A DNA stretch of 64,000 nt, taken from the NCBI GenBank assembly GCA_045600045.1, contig JAZRXD010000063.1:12742-76741 (forward strand), in the 5' to 3' direction. This DNA comes from UBA1715 sp045600045 (GTDB lineage: Bacteria; Bacteroidota; Bacteroidia; Bacteroidales; UBA1715). Below are positions 34,637-42,488 of the stretch, in pieces. The stretch's first letter is position 1, and the number at the start of each line of letters is the position of its first letter. The notes under the pieces were generated by a model. It was given only the letters and a program-made list of their open reading frames with translations. It searched no databases and was not told where the DNA came from. Position numbers and translations under genes: made by a program.

Positions 34637-34730
34637 ATTATTATTTGTGACGCACAATTCTCACATCGCCCGATATTTCAAAAAAAATTTTGCCAGTCTA
34701 ATTTATTTATCTAAAAAACAATCTTTGCCC

Positions 34731-34760
34731 TTGTTTCATAAAAAAATAATCCTAAATTTG
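34731..34760 (+). promoter_or_regulatory. xylA: Promoter of xylA
   Basis: TTG at 34731-34733 is followed after 19 nt by TAAATTTG at 34753-34760, an exact Bacteroidetes -7 box, 53 nt before the xylA ATG. Confidence 0.75.
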
Positions 34761-34761
34761 T

Positions 34762-34780
34762 AAGTGTACGTTTTACACTA
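34762..34780. promoter_or_regulatory. Candidate xylose operator upstream of xylA
   Basis: AGTGTA-N5-TACACT (core 34763-34779) is a perfect 6-bp inverted repeat beginning 2 nt after the -7 box, so it covers the expected transcription start. The same repeat with the same 5-nt spacer stands in the same place in front of the GH31 gene (38635-38653). This position suits a repressor. Confidence 0.75.
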
Positions 34781-34813
34781 TCTGTTTTTATTATAAATTA
34801 AAATTAAATACAA

Positions 34814-36130
34814 ATGGCTAATAAAGAATTCTTTCCTGGTATAGGGAAAATTAAATTTGAAGGAACAAAAAGTAAAAATCCGTTAGCATTCCGATACTAC
34901 GATGCAAATAAAGTTATTTTAGGTAAAAAGATGAGCGAATGGCTCAAATTCGCTATGGCTTGGTGGCACACACTTGGTGCAGACGGTAGCGACCAATTTG
35001 GTGTTGGAACCAAAACATTCCCTTGGAACAGCAGCGACGACCCTATCCAAGCCGCAAAAGACAAAGCCGACGCTGGATTTGAGTTCATGCAGAAAATAGG
35101 CATTGAATACTACTGTTTTCACGATGTTGACTTGGTAAAAGAAGCCGACAACATTGAAGATTACGAGAAAAATCTAAAGGAGATTGTTGCATATCTTAAA
35201 AAGAAACAAAAAGAAACTGGCATAAAACTTTTGTGGGGAACTGCAAATGTGTTCGGACACAAACGTTATATGAACGGAGCCTCCACAAACCCTGATTTCG
35301 ATGTGGTTGCACGTGCTATCGTTCAAATAAAAAATGCCATTGATGCAACAATTGCTCTTGGTGGTACGAACTATGTATTTTGGGGCGGTCGCGAAGGTTA
35401 TATGTCGTTGTTGAACACCGACATGAAACGCGAAAAAGAACACATGGCAACAATGTTGACAATGGCTCGCGACTATGCTCGCTCAAAAGGATTCAAAGGC
35501 ACATTCCTTATTGAACCTAAGCCAATGGAGCCAACAAAACATCAGTACGATGTTGATACAGAAACAGTTATTGGCTTCTTGAAAGATCACAATCTTGACA
35601 AAGATTTCAAAATCAATATTGAAGTAAACCACGCAACATTGGCTGGTCACACATTCGAACACGAATTGGCTTGTGCTGTTGACGCTGGCATGCTTGGTTC
35701 CATCGATGCAAACCGTGGCGATTATCAAAATGGTTGGGATACAGACCAATTCCCTATCGACAATTTTGAACTAATCCAAGCAATGATGCAAATCATCAGA
35801 AATGGAGGCTTTAAAGATGGAGGTTCAAACTTCGATGCTAAAACTCGTCGTAATTCCACAGATTTGGAAGATATTTTCATTGCACACATTTCCGCAATGG
35901 ACGCTATGGCTCGCGCTCTTGAAAACGCAGCCGAATTATTGGAAAAATCTCCTATCAAGAAAATGGTTGCAGATCGCTACGCAAGCTTCGACAATGGTTT
36001 AGGTAAAAAATTCGAACAAGGAAAATTGACGTTCGAAGAAGTTTATGAATATGGTAAAAAAGTCGGCGAACCAAAGCAAACAAGTGGAAAACAAGAATTG
36101 TACGAAGCAATAGTTAATATGTACGTTTAG
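34814..36130 (+). CDS. xylA: Xylose isomerase
   Basis: The 438-residue class II enzyme converts D-xylose to D-xylulose. The catalytic His and Asp lie in YYCFHDVDLV (near residue 98). The metal site shows LIEPKPMEPTKHQYD (near 232), NIEVNHATLAGHTFEHE (near 260) and DANRGD (near 295). The substrate-loop element WGGREGY is near 193. All ligands are conserved and the length is normal. The promoter carries the operator shared with the GH31 gene. xylE follows after 40 nt. No xylulokinase gene is in the window, so the next step must be encoded elsewhere. Confidence 0.98.
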   Translation: MANKEFFPGIGKIKFEGTKSKNPLAFRYYDANKVILGKKMSEWLKFAMAWWHTLGADGSDQFGVGTKTFPWNSSDDPIQAAKDKADAGFEFMQKIGIEYYCFHDVDLVKEADNIEDYEKNLKEIVAYLKKKQKETGIKLLWGTANVFGHKRYMNGASTNPDFDVVARAIVQIKNAIDATIALGGTNYVFWGGREGYMSLLNTDMKREKEHMATMLTMARDYARSKGFKGTFLIEPKPMEPTKHQYDVDTETVIGFLKDHNLDKDFKINIEVNHATLAGHTFEHELACAVDAGMLGSIDANRGDYQNGWDTDQFPIDNFELIQAMMQIIRNGGFKDGGSNFDAKTRRNSTDLEDIFIAHISAMDAMARALENAAELLEKSPIKKMVADRYASFDNGLGKKFEQGKLTFEEVYEYGKKVGEPKQTSGKQELYEAIVNMYV

Positions 36131-36170
36131 GGTTTATATTTTATAGTTTATGGTTTAGAGATTTGAGGTT

Positions 36171-37583
36171 ATGAATGGCAGTAAATTATATCTTTTTAGT
36201 ATCGTTCTTGTTGCGGTAATTGGCGGACTGCTTTTCGGTTACGATACTGCTGTTATTTCGGGAGCGGAAAAAGGATTACAGGCATTTTTCATGTCGGCAA
36301 CCGATTTTACCTACACCGATGGTTGGCACGGAATAACTTGTTCAAGCGCACTAATCGGTTGCATTATTGGTAGTGCCATTTCTGGTTTATTGGCAACGCG
36401 TTTCGGAAGAAAAAAATCTCTGTTTATTGCCGGTATTTTATTTTTCTTATCCGCATTGGGTTCTTGGTGGCCTGAATTTTTATTTTTCAACTACGGAGAA
36501 CCAACATTCTCTCTATTACTTGCTTTTAATTTCTATCGTATTATTGGTGGAATTGGCGTTGGACTAGCATCGGCTATTTGTCCGATGTATATTGCCGAAG
36601 TTGCACCTGCAAATATGCGTGGAACTTTAGTTTCATGGAATCAATTTGCTATCATTTTCGGACAATTAGTTGTGTACTTCGTGAATTTTGTGATAATGAA
36701 AAACCACACAATTCTTGATGTTGTTGATGCTGATTGGTACATGGCAACTGGCTGGAGAACGATGTTCGTGAGCGAAGCATTCCCTGCAGGAATTTTCGCA
36801 TTGTTAATTTTAGCAGTTCCCGAAACACCTCGTTTCCTTGCCATGAATGGCAACGACGACAAAGCCTTACACGTTCTTTCTCGTATCAACGGCGACGACA
36901 AAGCAAAAGGAATTCTTGCCGAAATACACGAAAGTGCAACGGTAAAAACCGAAAAATTATTCACGTATGGTTTCTTGGTGATTTTCGTCGGAATTATGCT
37001 GAGCGTATTTCAGCAGACTGTCGGAATCAATGCCGTATTATATTACGGTCCACGTATTTTCGAAGGAATGGGAATGGACAATCCTATGACAATTCAAGTA
37101 ATAATGGGAATTGTTAACATCACCTTTACCCTATTGGCAATCTTCACAGTTGAAAAACTCGGACGAAGACCATTGCTAATTGTAGGTTCTCTGGGAATGG
37201 CCGTGGGCGCATTCGGCGTAATGTTGTATTTTGCGTTAGGTGGATTTGAAGGTTCTTTGCCTGGATTGTTTGCTGCAACAAGCATTATGATTTACACCGC
37301 TTGTTTCATGTTCAGCTGGGGACCAATTTGCTGGGTAATGATTTCCGAAATATTTCCAAACACAATTCGCGGTGCCGCAGTGGCTGTTGCCGTTGCTTTC
37401 CAATGGATTTCGAACTTTGCTGTAAGTTCTTCATTCGTTTCAATGTTGAATTGGTCGCCAGCAGGGACATATTCAATTTTTGGAATAATCTGCGTAATTG
37501 CCGCTATCTTCGTTTGGAAACTTGTACCTGAAACCAAAGGCAAAACCTTGGAAGAAATGGCAAACCTTTGGAAAACCAGATAA
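36171..37583 (+). CDS. xylE: D-xylose:H+ symporter (MFS sugar porter)
   Basis: The 470-residue, 12-helix transporter has sugar-porter signatures. These are GGLLFGYDTAVISGA in helix 1, RFGRKKSL after helix 2, VPETPRFLA between helices 6 and 7, QQTVGINAVLYYGP in helix 7, GRRPLL after helix 8 and VPETKGKTLEEM at the end. These match XylE and bacterial GLUT-like porters. Placement 40 nt after xylA supports xylose as substrate. Translation begins within an 18-nt sequence (36154-36171) that also occurs at 4042-4059. A hairpin terminator follows at 37623-37652. Confidence 0.93.
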   Translation: MNGSKLYLFSIVLVAVIGGLLFGYDTAVISGAEKGLQAFFMSATDFTYTDGWHGITCSSALIGCIIGSAISGLLATRFGRKKSLFIAGILFFLSALGSWWPEFLFFNYGEPTFSLLLAFNFYRIIGGIGVGLASAICPMYIAEVAPANMRGTLVSWNQFAIIFGQLVVYFVNFVIMKNHTILDVVDADWYMATGWRTMFVSEAFPAGIFALLILAVPETPRFLAMNGNDDKALHVLSRINGDDKAKGILAEIHESATVKTEKLFTYGFLVIFVGIMLSVFQQTVGINAVLYYGPRIFEGMGMDNPMTIQVIMGIVNITFTLLAIFTVEKLGRRPLLIVGSLGMAVGAFGVMLYFALGGFEGSLPGLFAATSIMIYTACFMFSWGPICWVMISEIFPNTIRGAAVAVAVAFQWISNFAVSSSFVSMLNWSPAGTYSIFGIICVIAAIFVWKLVPETKGKTLEEMANLWKTR

Positions 37584-37622
37584 TAAAGAACCATTTTTAT
37601 TTGACTAACATTCGAAATGACC

Positions 37623-37652
37623 AAAAGGAAAGTATGAAAATGCTTTCCTTTT
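37623..37652 (+). terminator. Hairpin after xylE
   Basis: A 10-bp perfect stem (37623-37632 with 37643-37652) with a 10-nt loop, rich in A on the left and T on the right, lies 40 nt after the xylE stop. It probably ends the xylAE transcript. Confidence 0.65.
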
Positions 37653-37726
37653 ACATATCCTATTCCATTTATTAGAACCAATTTGTTTTCAGCAAACTGT
37701 TATCTGTACGATTTGAAACATTTTTT

Positions 37727-37734
37727 TATTTTTG
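37727..37734 (+). promoter_or_regulatory. -7 box of the methyltransferase gene
   Basis: TATTTTTG matches TAnnTTTG and lies 44 nt before the ATG at 37778. No good -33 element is seen. Confidence 0.4.
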
Positions 37735-37777
37735 CCAACGATAATTGTGCAATTAAGGATGTTCCCATTCACAATAA

Positions 37778-38575
37778 GTGTTAAAATATAGCATGTTACC
37801 GCTCGAAAAATATTACAATCGGCACAAAGAAAATCTCCGTTTGCAACGCCGCCACGGATTAGTGGAATTTCGCGTTGCACTCAAATATATTTTGGATTAT
37901 CTCCCCAAAAACGAAGACAAAAAATCCATAAAGATTCTTGATTTAGGGGCAGGAACCGGACGCTACACAATCGAACTGCATAACATGGGTTACGATATTC
38001 TTGCAGTGGAACCAGTTCAACACAACATAGACGTAATGCTGCAAAATGCTCCCTATGTACAAGCCCAAAAAGGAAATGCGCTTGATTTATCATTTTTACA
38101 AAACGAAACTTTCGACGCAGTAATCGCTTTCGGACCTATGTATCATTTGATTAGCGAAAAAGACAAACTACAAGCTTTGAGTGAAATCAAACGTGTGGCA
38201 AAACCCGATGCTGTTATTTTCATTGCATATATACAAAATGATTACAGCATTTTAACATATTGTTTTGCAGAAAATCGAATGCCAGAATTGGTAAAAAACG
38301 GCTTTGTTGACGAAAACTTCCATATCCATGCTGCCGAAGACGAGATGTACGATTTTACTTCATTGGAATACATTGAAAAATTAAATCAAAAAGCAGGATT
38401 TCAACGACTTACAATTCTTTCTCCTGACGGACCTTCGGATTATATGCGCACGCAACTCAACTATATGTCCGACGAAACCTTCGAACTTTTCATAAAATAT
38501 CAAATGTGCCGCGCCGAGCAAAAAGATTTGCTTGCAGCGGGTTCCCACTTAGTTGATATTGTGAAAAAAATGTAA
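37778..38575 (+). CDS. Class I SAM-dependent methyltransferase, substrate unknown
   Basis: The 265-residue protein has the Rossmann methyltransferase motif LDLGAGTGRYTIEL (near residue 54), the acidic motif II VEPVQ, DAVIAFGPMYHLI (motif post II/IV) and LSEIKRVAKPDAVIF (motif V). Nothing identifies the acceptor molecule. A second in-frame ATG five codons later (37793) is an alternative start. It lies between xylE and the GH31 gene but has its own -7 box and lacks the shared xyl operator, so it may be a bystander rather than part of the xylose module. Confidence 0.8.
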   Translation: MLKYSMLPLEKYYNRHKENLRLQRRHGLVEFRVALKYILDYLPKNEDKKSIKILDLGAGTGRYTIELHNMGYDILAVEPVQHNIDVMLQNAPYVQAQKGNALDLSFLQNETFDAVIAFGPMYHLISEKDKLQALSEIKRVAKPDAVIFIAYIQNDYSILTYCFAENRMPELVKNGFVDENFHIHAAEDEMYDFTSLEYIEKLNQKAGFQRLTILSPDGPSDYMRTQLNYMSDETFELFIKYQMCRAEQKDLLAAGSHLVDIVKKM

Positions 38576-38600
38576 CAAATTCTACTTTATTCATTTAGAA

Positions 38601-38632
38601 TTGGTATTTTCTCATAAATATGCCTATATTCG
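38601..38632 (+). promoter_or_regulatory. Promoter of the GH31 gene
   Basis: TTG at 38601-38603 is followed after 21 nt by TATATTCG at 38625-38632, one mismatch from the TAnnTTTG -7 box. Its position relative to the operator is almost the same as at xylA. Confidence 0.6.
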
Positions 38633-38634
38633 CT

Positions 38635-38653
38635 AAGTGTAAATAATACACTT
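38635..38653. promoter_or_regulatory. Candidate xylose operator upstream of the GH31 gene
   Basis: AAGTGTA-N5-TACACTT is a perfect 7-bp inverted repeat that begins 3 nt after the -7 box. It matches the repeat in front of xylA in half-site, spacer length and position. Confidence 0.75.
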
Positions 38654-38681
38654 TTAAAATACTATTTTATAAAAAAATAAT

Positions 38682-41486
38682 ATGAAACATTTCACCAAAC
38701 TATTGTTGGCAGCTGCACTTGTATGCATGTTCAGTTGTTCAGGTCCAAAACTAACTGATGTTAAAAATGGTATTCAGTTTCAAACTGATTCGGCTGTTGT
38801 TCAAGTACAATTCTACAAAGACAATATTGTCCGCGTGATGAAAACGCCTAATTCTTTGGAAAAGAAGAGTTTAATTGTCGTTGAGGATTCTTTGCCACAA
38901 GTTGATTTTAAAGTTTCTTCTTCTAAAAAAATCGTAACGCTTGAAAGCAAGGAACTTACTGTTGAAATTTGCACAAAAACCGGTGCCGTTACATACATCC
39001 AAAAAGGAAATCAAATTCTCAAAGAAAAAGATTTTCCTTCGTTCAAAACATACGAATCGGAAAACGAAAAGGCTTACAGCGTAGCACAATCATTTGATTT
39101 AACCGCAGATGAAGCTATTTACGGATTGGGACAACATCAAAACGGTTTAATGAACTATCGCAACAGCGAAGTCAAATTAGTACAAACAAATACAGATGCG
39201 GTTATTCCGTTCCTTTGGTCAACAAACGGATATGGAATTTTGTGGGATAATTATTCAAAGACAATTCTCACCGACAACGAAAATGGTTGCACAATTTGGT
39301 CGGATGTGGCCGATAATCTTGACTACTACGTGATTGTTGACGAAAAATCCGACAATGTGATTTCTGGGTATCGTTACTTAACAGGAAAGGCTCCAATGTT
39401 CGGCAAATGGGCGTATGGCTATTGGCAATGCAAGGAACATTATCACACACAAGAAGAATTGTTGAATGTTGCTCGTAAGTATCGCCAACTAGGCTATCCT
39501 TGCGATGTGATTATTCAAGACTGGAATTATTGGGGCGATATGTTACAATGGGGCAGCATGGGTTACGATAAAAATCGTTATCCCGATGCAAAAGCGTTGA
39601 ATGATGAACTTCACGCAAAACATTTCCATTCTATGATTTCGGTTTGGCCAGCTATTGGTCCAAATGCAGGAACAATTTATAAAGATTTTGAATCACAAGG
39701 ATTTTTGTTCAATAAGATTGGTTGGGCTGGTTTCAAATATTACGACGCCTACAATCCAGAAGCGGTGAAATTGTACTACAAATATCTTAAAAATGGTCTT
39801 GCCGTTGATGGGTGGGACGGCTGGTGGTTCGATTCTACAGAACCAGACATCACCAATGCTCTTACAAAAGAGTCAACGGAATACGATTTGAAAACAACTG
39901 GCAAAAACGATCTTGGTTCTTTCGACCGCTATTTGAACACGTTCTCGTTGGTTGAATTGACAAACCTTCACGAAATGATGAAAAATGACGCACTTGCACA
40001 ACCAAGTGAGAAACAACAACGTCAATATATTCTTACGCGTTCGACATTCGCTGGTCAACAACGTGCTGCTGCGGTTACGTGGAGTGGCGATATTGGCGCA
40101 GCATGGGATATTTACCAAAACCAAATCACGGCTGGTTTGAACCACTGTATGTCTGGCGTTCCGTATTGGACATTCGATATTGGTGCTTTTGTACTTTGTT
40201 CGTACGAAGGAGTTTTCAGCAACGACAAGAAAGATCCTGCTTATCAGGAATTGTACACCCGAATGTTCCAATTTTGCTCTTTCTGCCCTATTTTCCGTTC
40301 TCATGGTTCCGAAACGCCACGCGAAATTTGGGAATTTGGAGAATTTACACCAACCTTGGTAAAATTCGACCAATTGCGCTATCGCTTGTTGCCGTACATT
40401 TATACGCAAGCATGGAAAATTTACAACAACGACTACACCATTATGCGTGGTTTGGCGATGGATTTTCCAAAAGATAAAAATGTATATAATTTGAAAGATG
40501 AATATATGTTTGGTCCATCAATTTTGGTCGCACCAGTTACCGAACAACAAAAATACCGCGCGCCTCAACGCAGTGTTGAAGTTCCGACATCGGCATTTAC
40601 AACTAAAGATGGTAAACCTGGTTTACACGCACAATTCTATAAAGACAACAAATATCAAAATCTTGCGTGCGATACTATTGTTGAGAAAGTCAACGTTCAT
40701 TGGTATTGCGAACGTCCATACTATGCAACAGATTCTATGTTCGCAATTCGTTATGATGGTTATTTGACAGTTCCAGAATCAGGAAAATATCGTTTCCATA
40801 TCAAAAATTTCGATGCCAAACGTATGTATATCAATGGAAAAGAAGTTAAACAAACCGAAGGCGGAACCGAAAAATATACAGAATACGTAACATTGGAAGC
40901 AGGCAAGAAATATGATTTTTTGCTTGAAACAGAAAATTCATCGTCGGGAGCAGCTCGTACAATCTTATGCTGGAAAACACCATCAATGTTAGCAGAAGAT
41001 GCACAACCATTGAGAGAAGAAGAAATACACACAACTCGTCCAGTGTATTTGCCAGCAGGTTGCGATTGGTTTGATTTCTGGACAAATAAACAATATAATG
41101 GCGGACAAACTGTTCAGGCAAATGCCGAAATTGAAACAATGCCATTGTTCGTACGTGCCGGCTCAATTATTCCTATGGCAAAAGTGAAACAATATGCAAC
41201 GGAATGTGCCGACGAAGAGCTTGAAGTCCGCGTATATGCGGGTGCCGATGGTTCTTTCACTTTGTACGAAGATGAAAATGACAACTACAACTACGAAAAA
41301 GGTGTTTATGCAACAATAGATTTCAATTGGGATGAGAAAAACCAAACACTTACAATTTCTGACAGAAAAGGAGAATACCCAGGAATGTTGCAAGAAAGAA
41401 CTTTCAACATCGTTAATTTTTCTGGAAAATCAATCGAGAGAAAATCAGTAAATTATAGCGGTAAAAAAGTCACAATCTCTTTCTAA
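38682..41486 (+). CDS. GH31 alpha-xylosidase-like lipoprotein with inserted PA14 domain
   Basis: The 934-residue protein has a lipoprotein signal (LVCMFSCSG, Cys at residue 19), a GH31 N-terminal beta domain and a TIM barrel. The nucleophile is D384 in GWWFDSTEPD and the acid/base is D470 in WSGDIGA. A PA14 domain (about residues 645-765, from PGLHAQFYKD to ILCWKTPS) is inserted between the barrel (MFGPSILVAPV) and the C-terminal domain (VYLPAGCDWFDFW). GH31 enzymes include alpha-xylosidases and alpha-glucosidases. The shared operator with xylA argues for release of xylose from xyloglucan-type oligosaccharides, as for the PA14-bearing Bacteroides ovatus GH31; specificity is inferred. It is probably anchored to the outer or inner membrane surface. 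A terminator follows. Confidence 0.9.
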   Translation: MKHFTKLLLAAALVCMFSCSGPKLTDVKNGIQFQTDSAVVQVQFYKDNIVRVMKTPNSLEKKSLIVVEDSLPQVDFKVSSSKKIVTLESKELTVEICTKTGAVTYIQKGNQILKEKDFPSFKTYESENEKAYSVAQSFDLTADEAIYGLGQHQNGLMNYRNSEVKLVQTNTDAVIPFLWSTNGYGILWDNYSKTILTDNENGCTIWSDVADNLDYYVIVDEKSDNVISGYRYLTGKAPMFGKWAYGYWQCKEHYHTQEELLNVARKYRQLGYPCDVIIQDWNYWGDMLQWGSMGYDKNRYPDAKALNDELHAKHFHSMISVWPAIGPNAGTIYKDFESQGFLFNKIGWAGFKYYDAYNPEAVKLYYKYLKNGLAVDGWDGWWFDSTEPDITNALTKESTEYDLKTTGKNDLGSFDRYLNTFSLVELTNLHEMMKNDALAQPSEKQQRQYILTRSTFAGQQRAAAVTWSGDIGAAWDIYQNQITAGLNHCMSGVPYWTFDIGAFVLCSYEGVFSNDKKDPAYQELYTRMFQFCSFCPIFRSHGSETPREIWEFGEFTPTLVKFDQLRYRLLPYIYTQAWKIYNNDYTIMRGLAMDFPKDKNVYNLKDEYMFGPSILVAPVTEQQKYRAPQRSVEVPTSAFTTKDGKPGLHAQFYKDNKYQNLACDTIVEKVNVHWYCERPYYATDSMFAIRYDGYLTVPESGKYRFHIKNFDAKRMYINGKEVKQTEGGTEKYTEYVTLEAGKKYDFLLETENSSSGAARTILCWKTPSMLAEDAQPLREEEIHTTRPVYLPAGCDWFDFWTNKQYNGGQTVQANAEIETMPLFVRAGSIIPMAKVKQYATECADEELEVRVYAGADGSFTLYEDENDNYNYEKGVYATIDFNWDEKNQTLTISDRKGEYPGMLQERTFNIVNFSGKSIERKSVNYSGKKVTISF

Positions 41487-41506
41487 GAAACAATACAATT
41501 TTATAC

Positions 41507-41541
41507 AAAAGATGCCACACAATCTGTATGGCATCTTTTTT
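41507..41541 (+). terminator. Intrinsic terminator after the GH31 gene
   Basis: An 11-bp stem (41507-41517 with 41529-41539) ends in a run of seven T. It lies 20 nt after the GH31 stop and faces the convergent protease operon. Confidence 0.85.
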
Positions 41542-41616
41542 CAATAATAAAATAATTGTGAAATATGAAACTATCCCCTTCCACAAAAAGGATTTTACAT
41601 TTCCACCAGTTTTAAC

Positions 41617-42465
41617 TTATTCTTTCACAAACTTTTGACTTTCAGCACCATTCACAACCAACGTGTAAACACCTTTAGGTAACATTGAAACATTTATGTT
41701 TGCAGTTTCCCCACATTCTGTTTGTAAGACTTTTTTGCCTTGCATATCGAAAATCTTGATTTCGTTGTTGGTTGTTGGCAAAGTTAGTTGCAAAAGGTCT
41801 TTTACCGGATTAGAAGAAATAGCGATTTGTTGCTTCGGTAAATCAATAGCAGAAGGTCCGTCATGTCGAGACAGCGGTTCCGTATACAGAACTTCTCCTG
41901 TCGATTCATCCATAACTACCTTCAATCCGTCAATACTAATTTGTTTATCGAAAACATTAACAACGTATGCATAATGTAAAGTTGCATCTTCGTTGTTGAG
42001 ATAATTCTTAGAGATTACTTTTTCTTTATCATATTGAACATATTGAAAACCATAATCCGGATCCGACGCAGAAAGCTCTTTTCTTGCTATTGCCTCAATT
42101 TCTGTTTCGGACAATTCTGTTCCTTTTTGTAAAGATTCCAACGATGAATAATATTTACCATTGACCCTTGTGATTTTGTCACCTTCAATGTAAACCAACA
42201 TATTGCCACCTTCAACTCTATACTCTCCCAAATATTGATACATTCTTAGTAGTTTCGCATTATCATCCAGATAACCGTTCTCCTCTCTGTACACCTTAAA
42301 AGTTGTGTTCGGTGATTCAAGCGAAAGAATTTGTTTAACGGTTTGGCCTATTATTGATTCATCATACAATACACCATCGTCAAATGTGAGAAAAGCGCTT
42401 TTTTGTTCTTGGGCGAAACAAAATTCGCACAAGAGTAAACTTAGAATAATAAAAACCTTTTTCAT
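41617..42465 (-). CDS. Orphan thermolysin-type propeptide protein with type IX sorting domain
   Basis: The 282-residue secreted protein has a signal peptide ending CFAQ. Residues 22-200 match the FTP/PepSY propeptide of the M4 protease encoded next to it, for example NTTFKVYREE, DDNAKLLRM, YQYLGEYR, RVNGKYYSS and EKVISKNY. No zinc-protease domain follows. Instead the C-terminus is a type A type IX sorting domain: SSNPVKDLLQL, KIFDMQGKKVL and PKGVYTLVVN. It could act as a surface-bound inhibitor or folding helper of the protease, or be the remnant of a protease that lost its catalytic domain. It is the third gene of the S74-M4-propeptide operon, 23 nt after the M4 gene. Confidence 0.85.
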   Translation of the reverse strand: MKKVFIILSLLLCEFCFAQEQKSAFLTFDDGVLYDESIIGQTVKQILSLESPNTTFKVYREENGYLDDNAKLLRMYQYLGEYRVEGGNMLVYIEGDKITRVNGKYYSSLESLQKGTELSETEIEAIARKELSASDPDYGFQYVQYDKEKVISKNYLNNEDATLHYAYVVNVFDKQISIDGLKVVMDESTGEVLYTEPLSRHDGPSAIDLPKQQIAISSNPVKDLLQLTLPTTNNEIKIFDMQGKKVLQTECGETANINVSMLPKGVYTLVVNGAESQKFVKE

Positions 42466-42488
42466 AATGTTTTTAATTTAATTGTTAG

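Noticed and set aside
41617..42465. The propeptide gene as a frameshifted fragment of the M4 gene
   Set aside because: It has its own start, signal peptide and complete type IX sorting domain, and its propeptide is clearly diverged from that of the neighbour. It is a separate gene.
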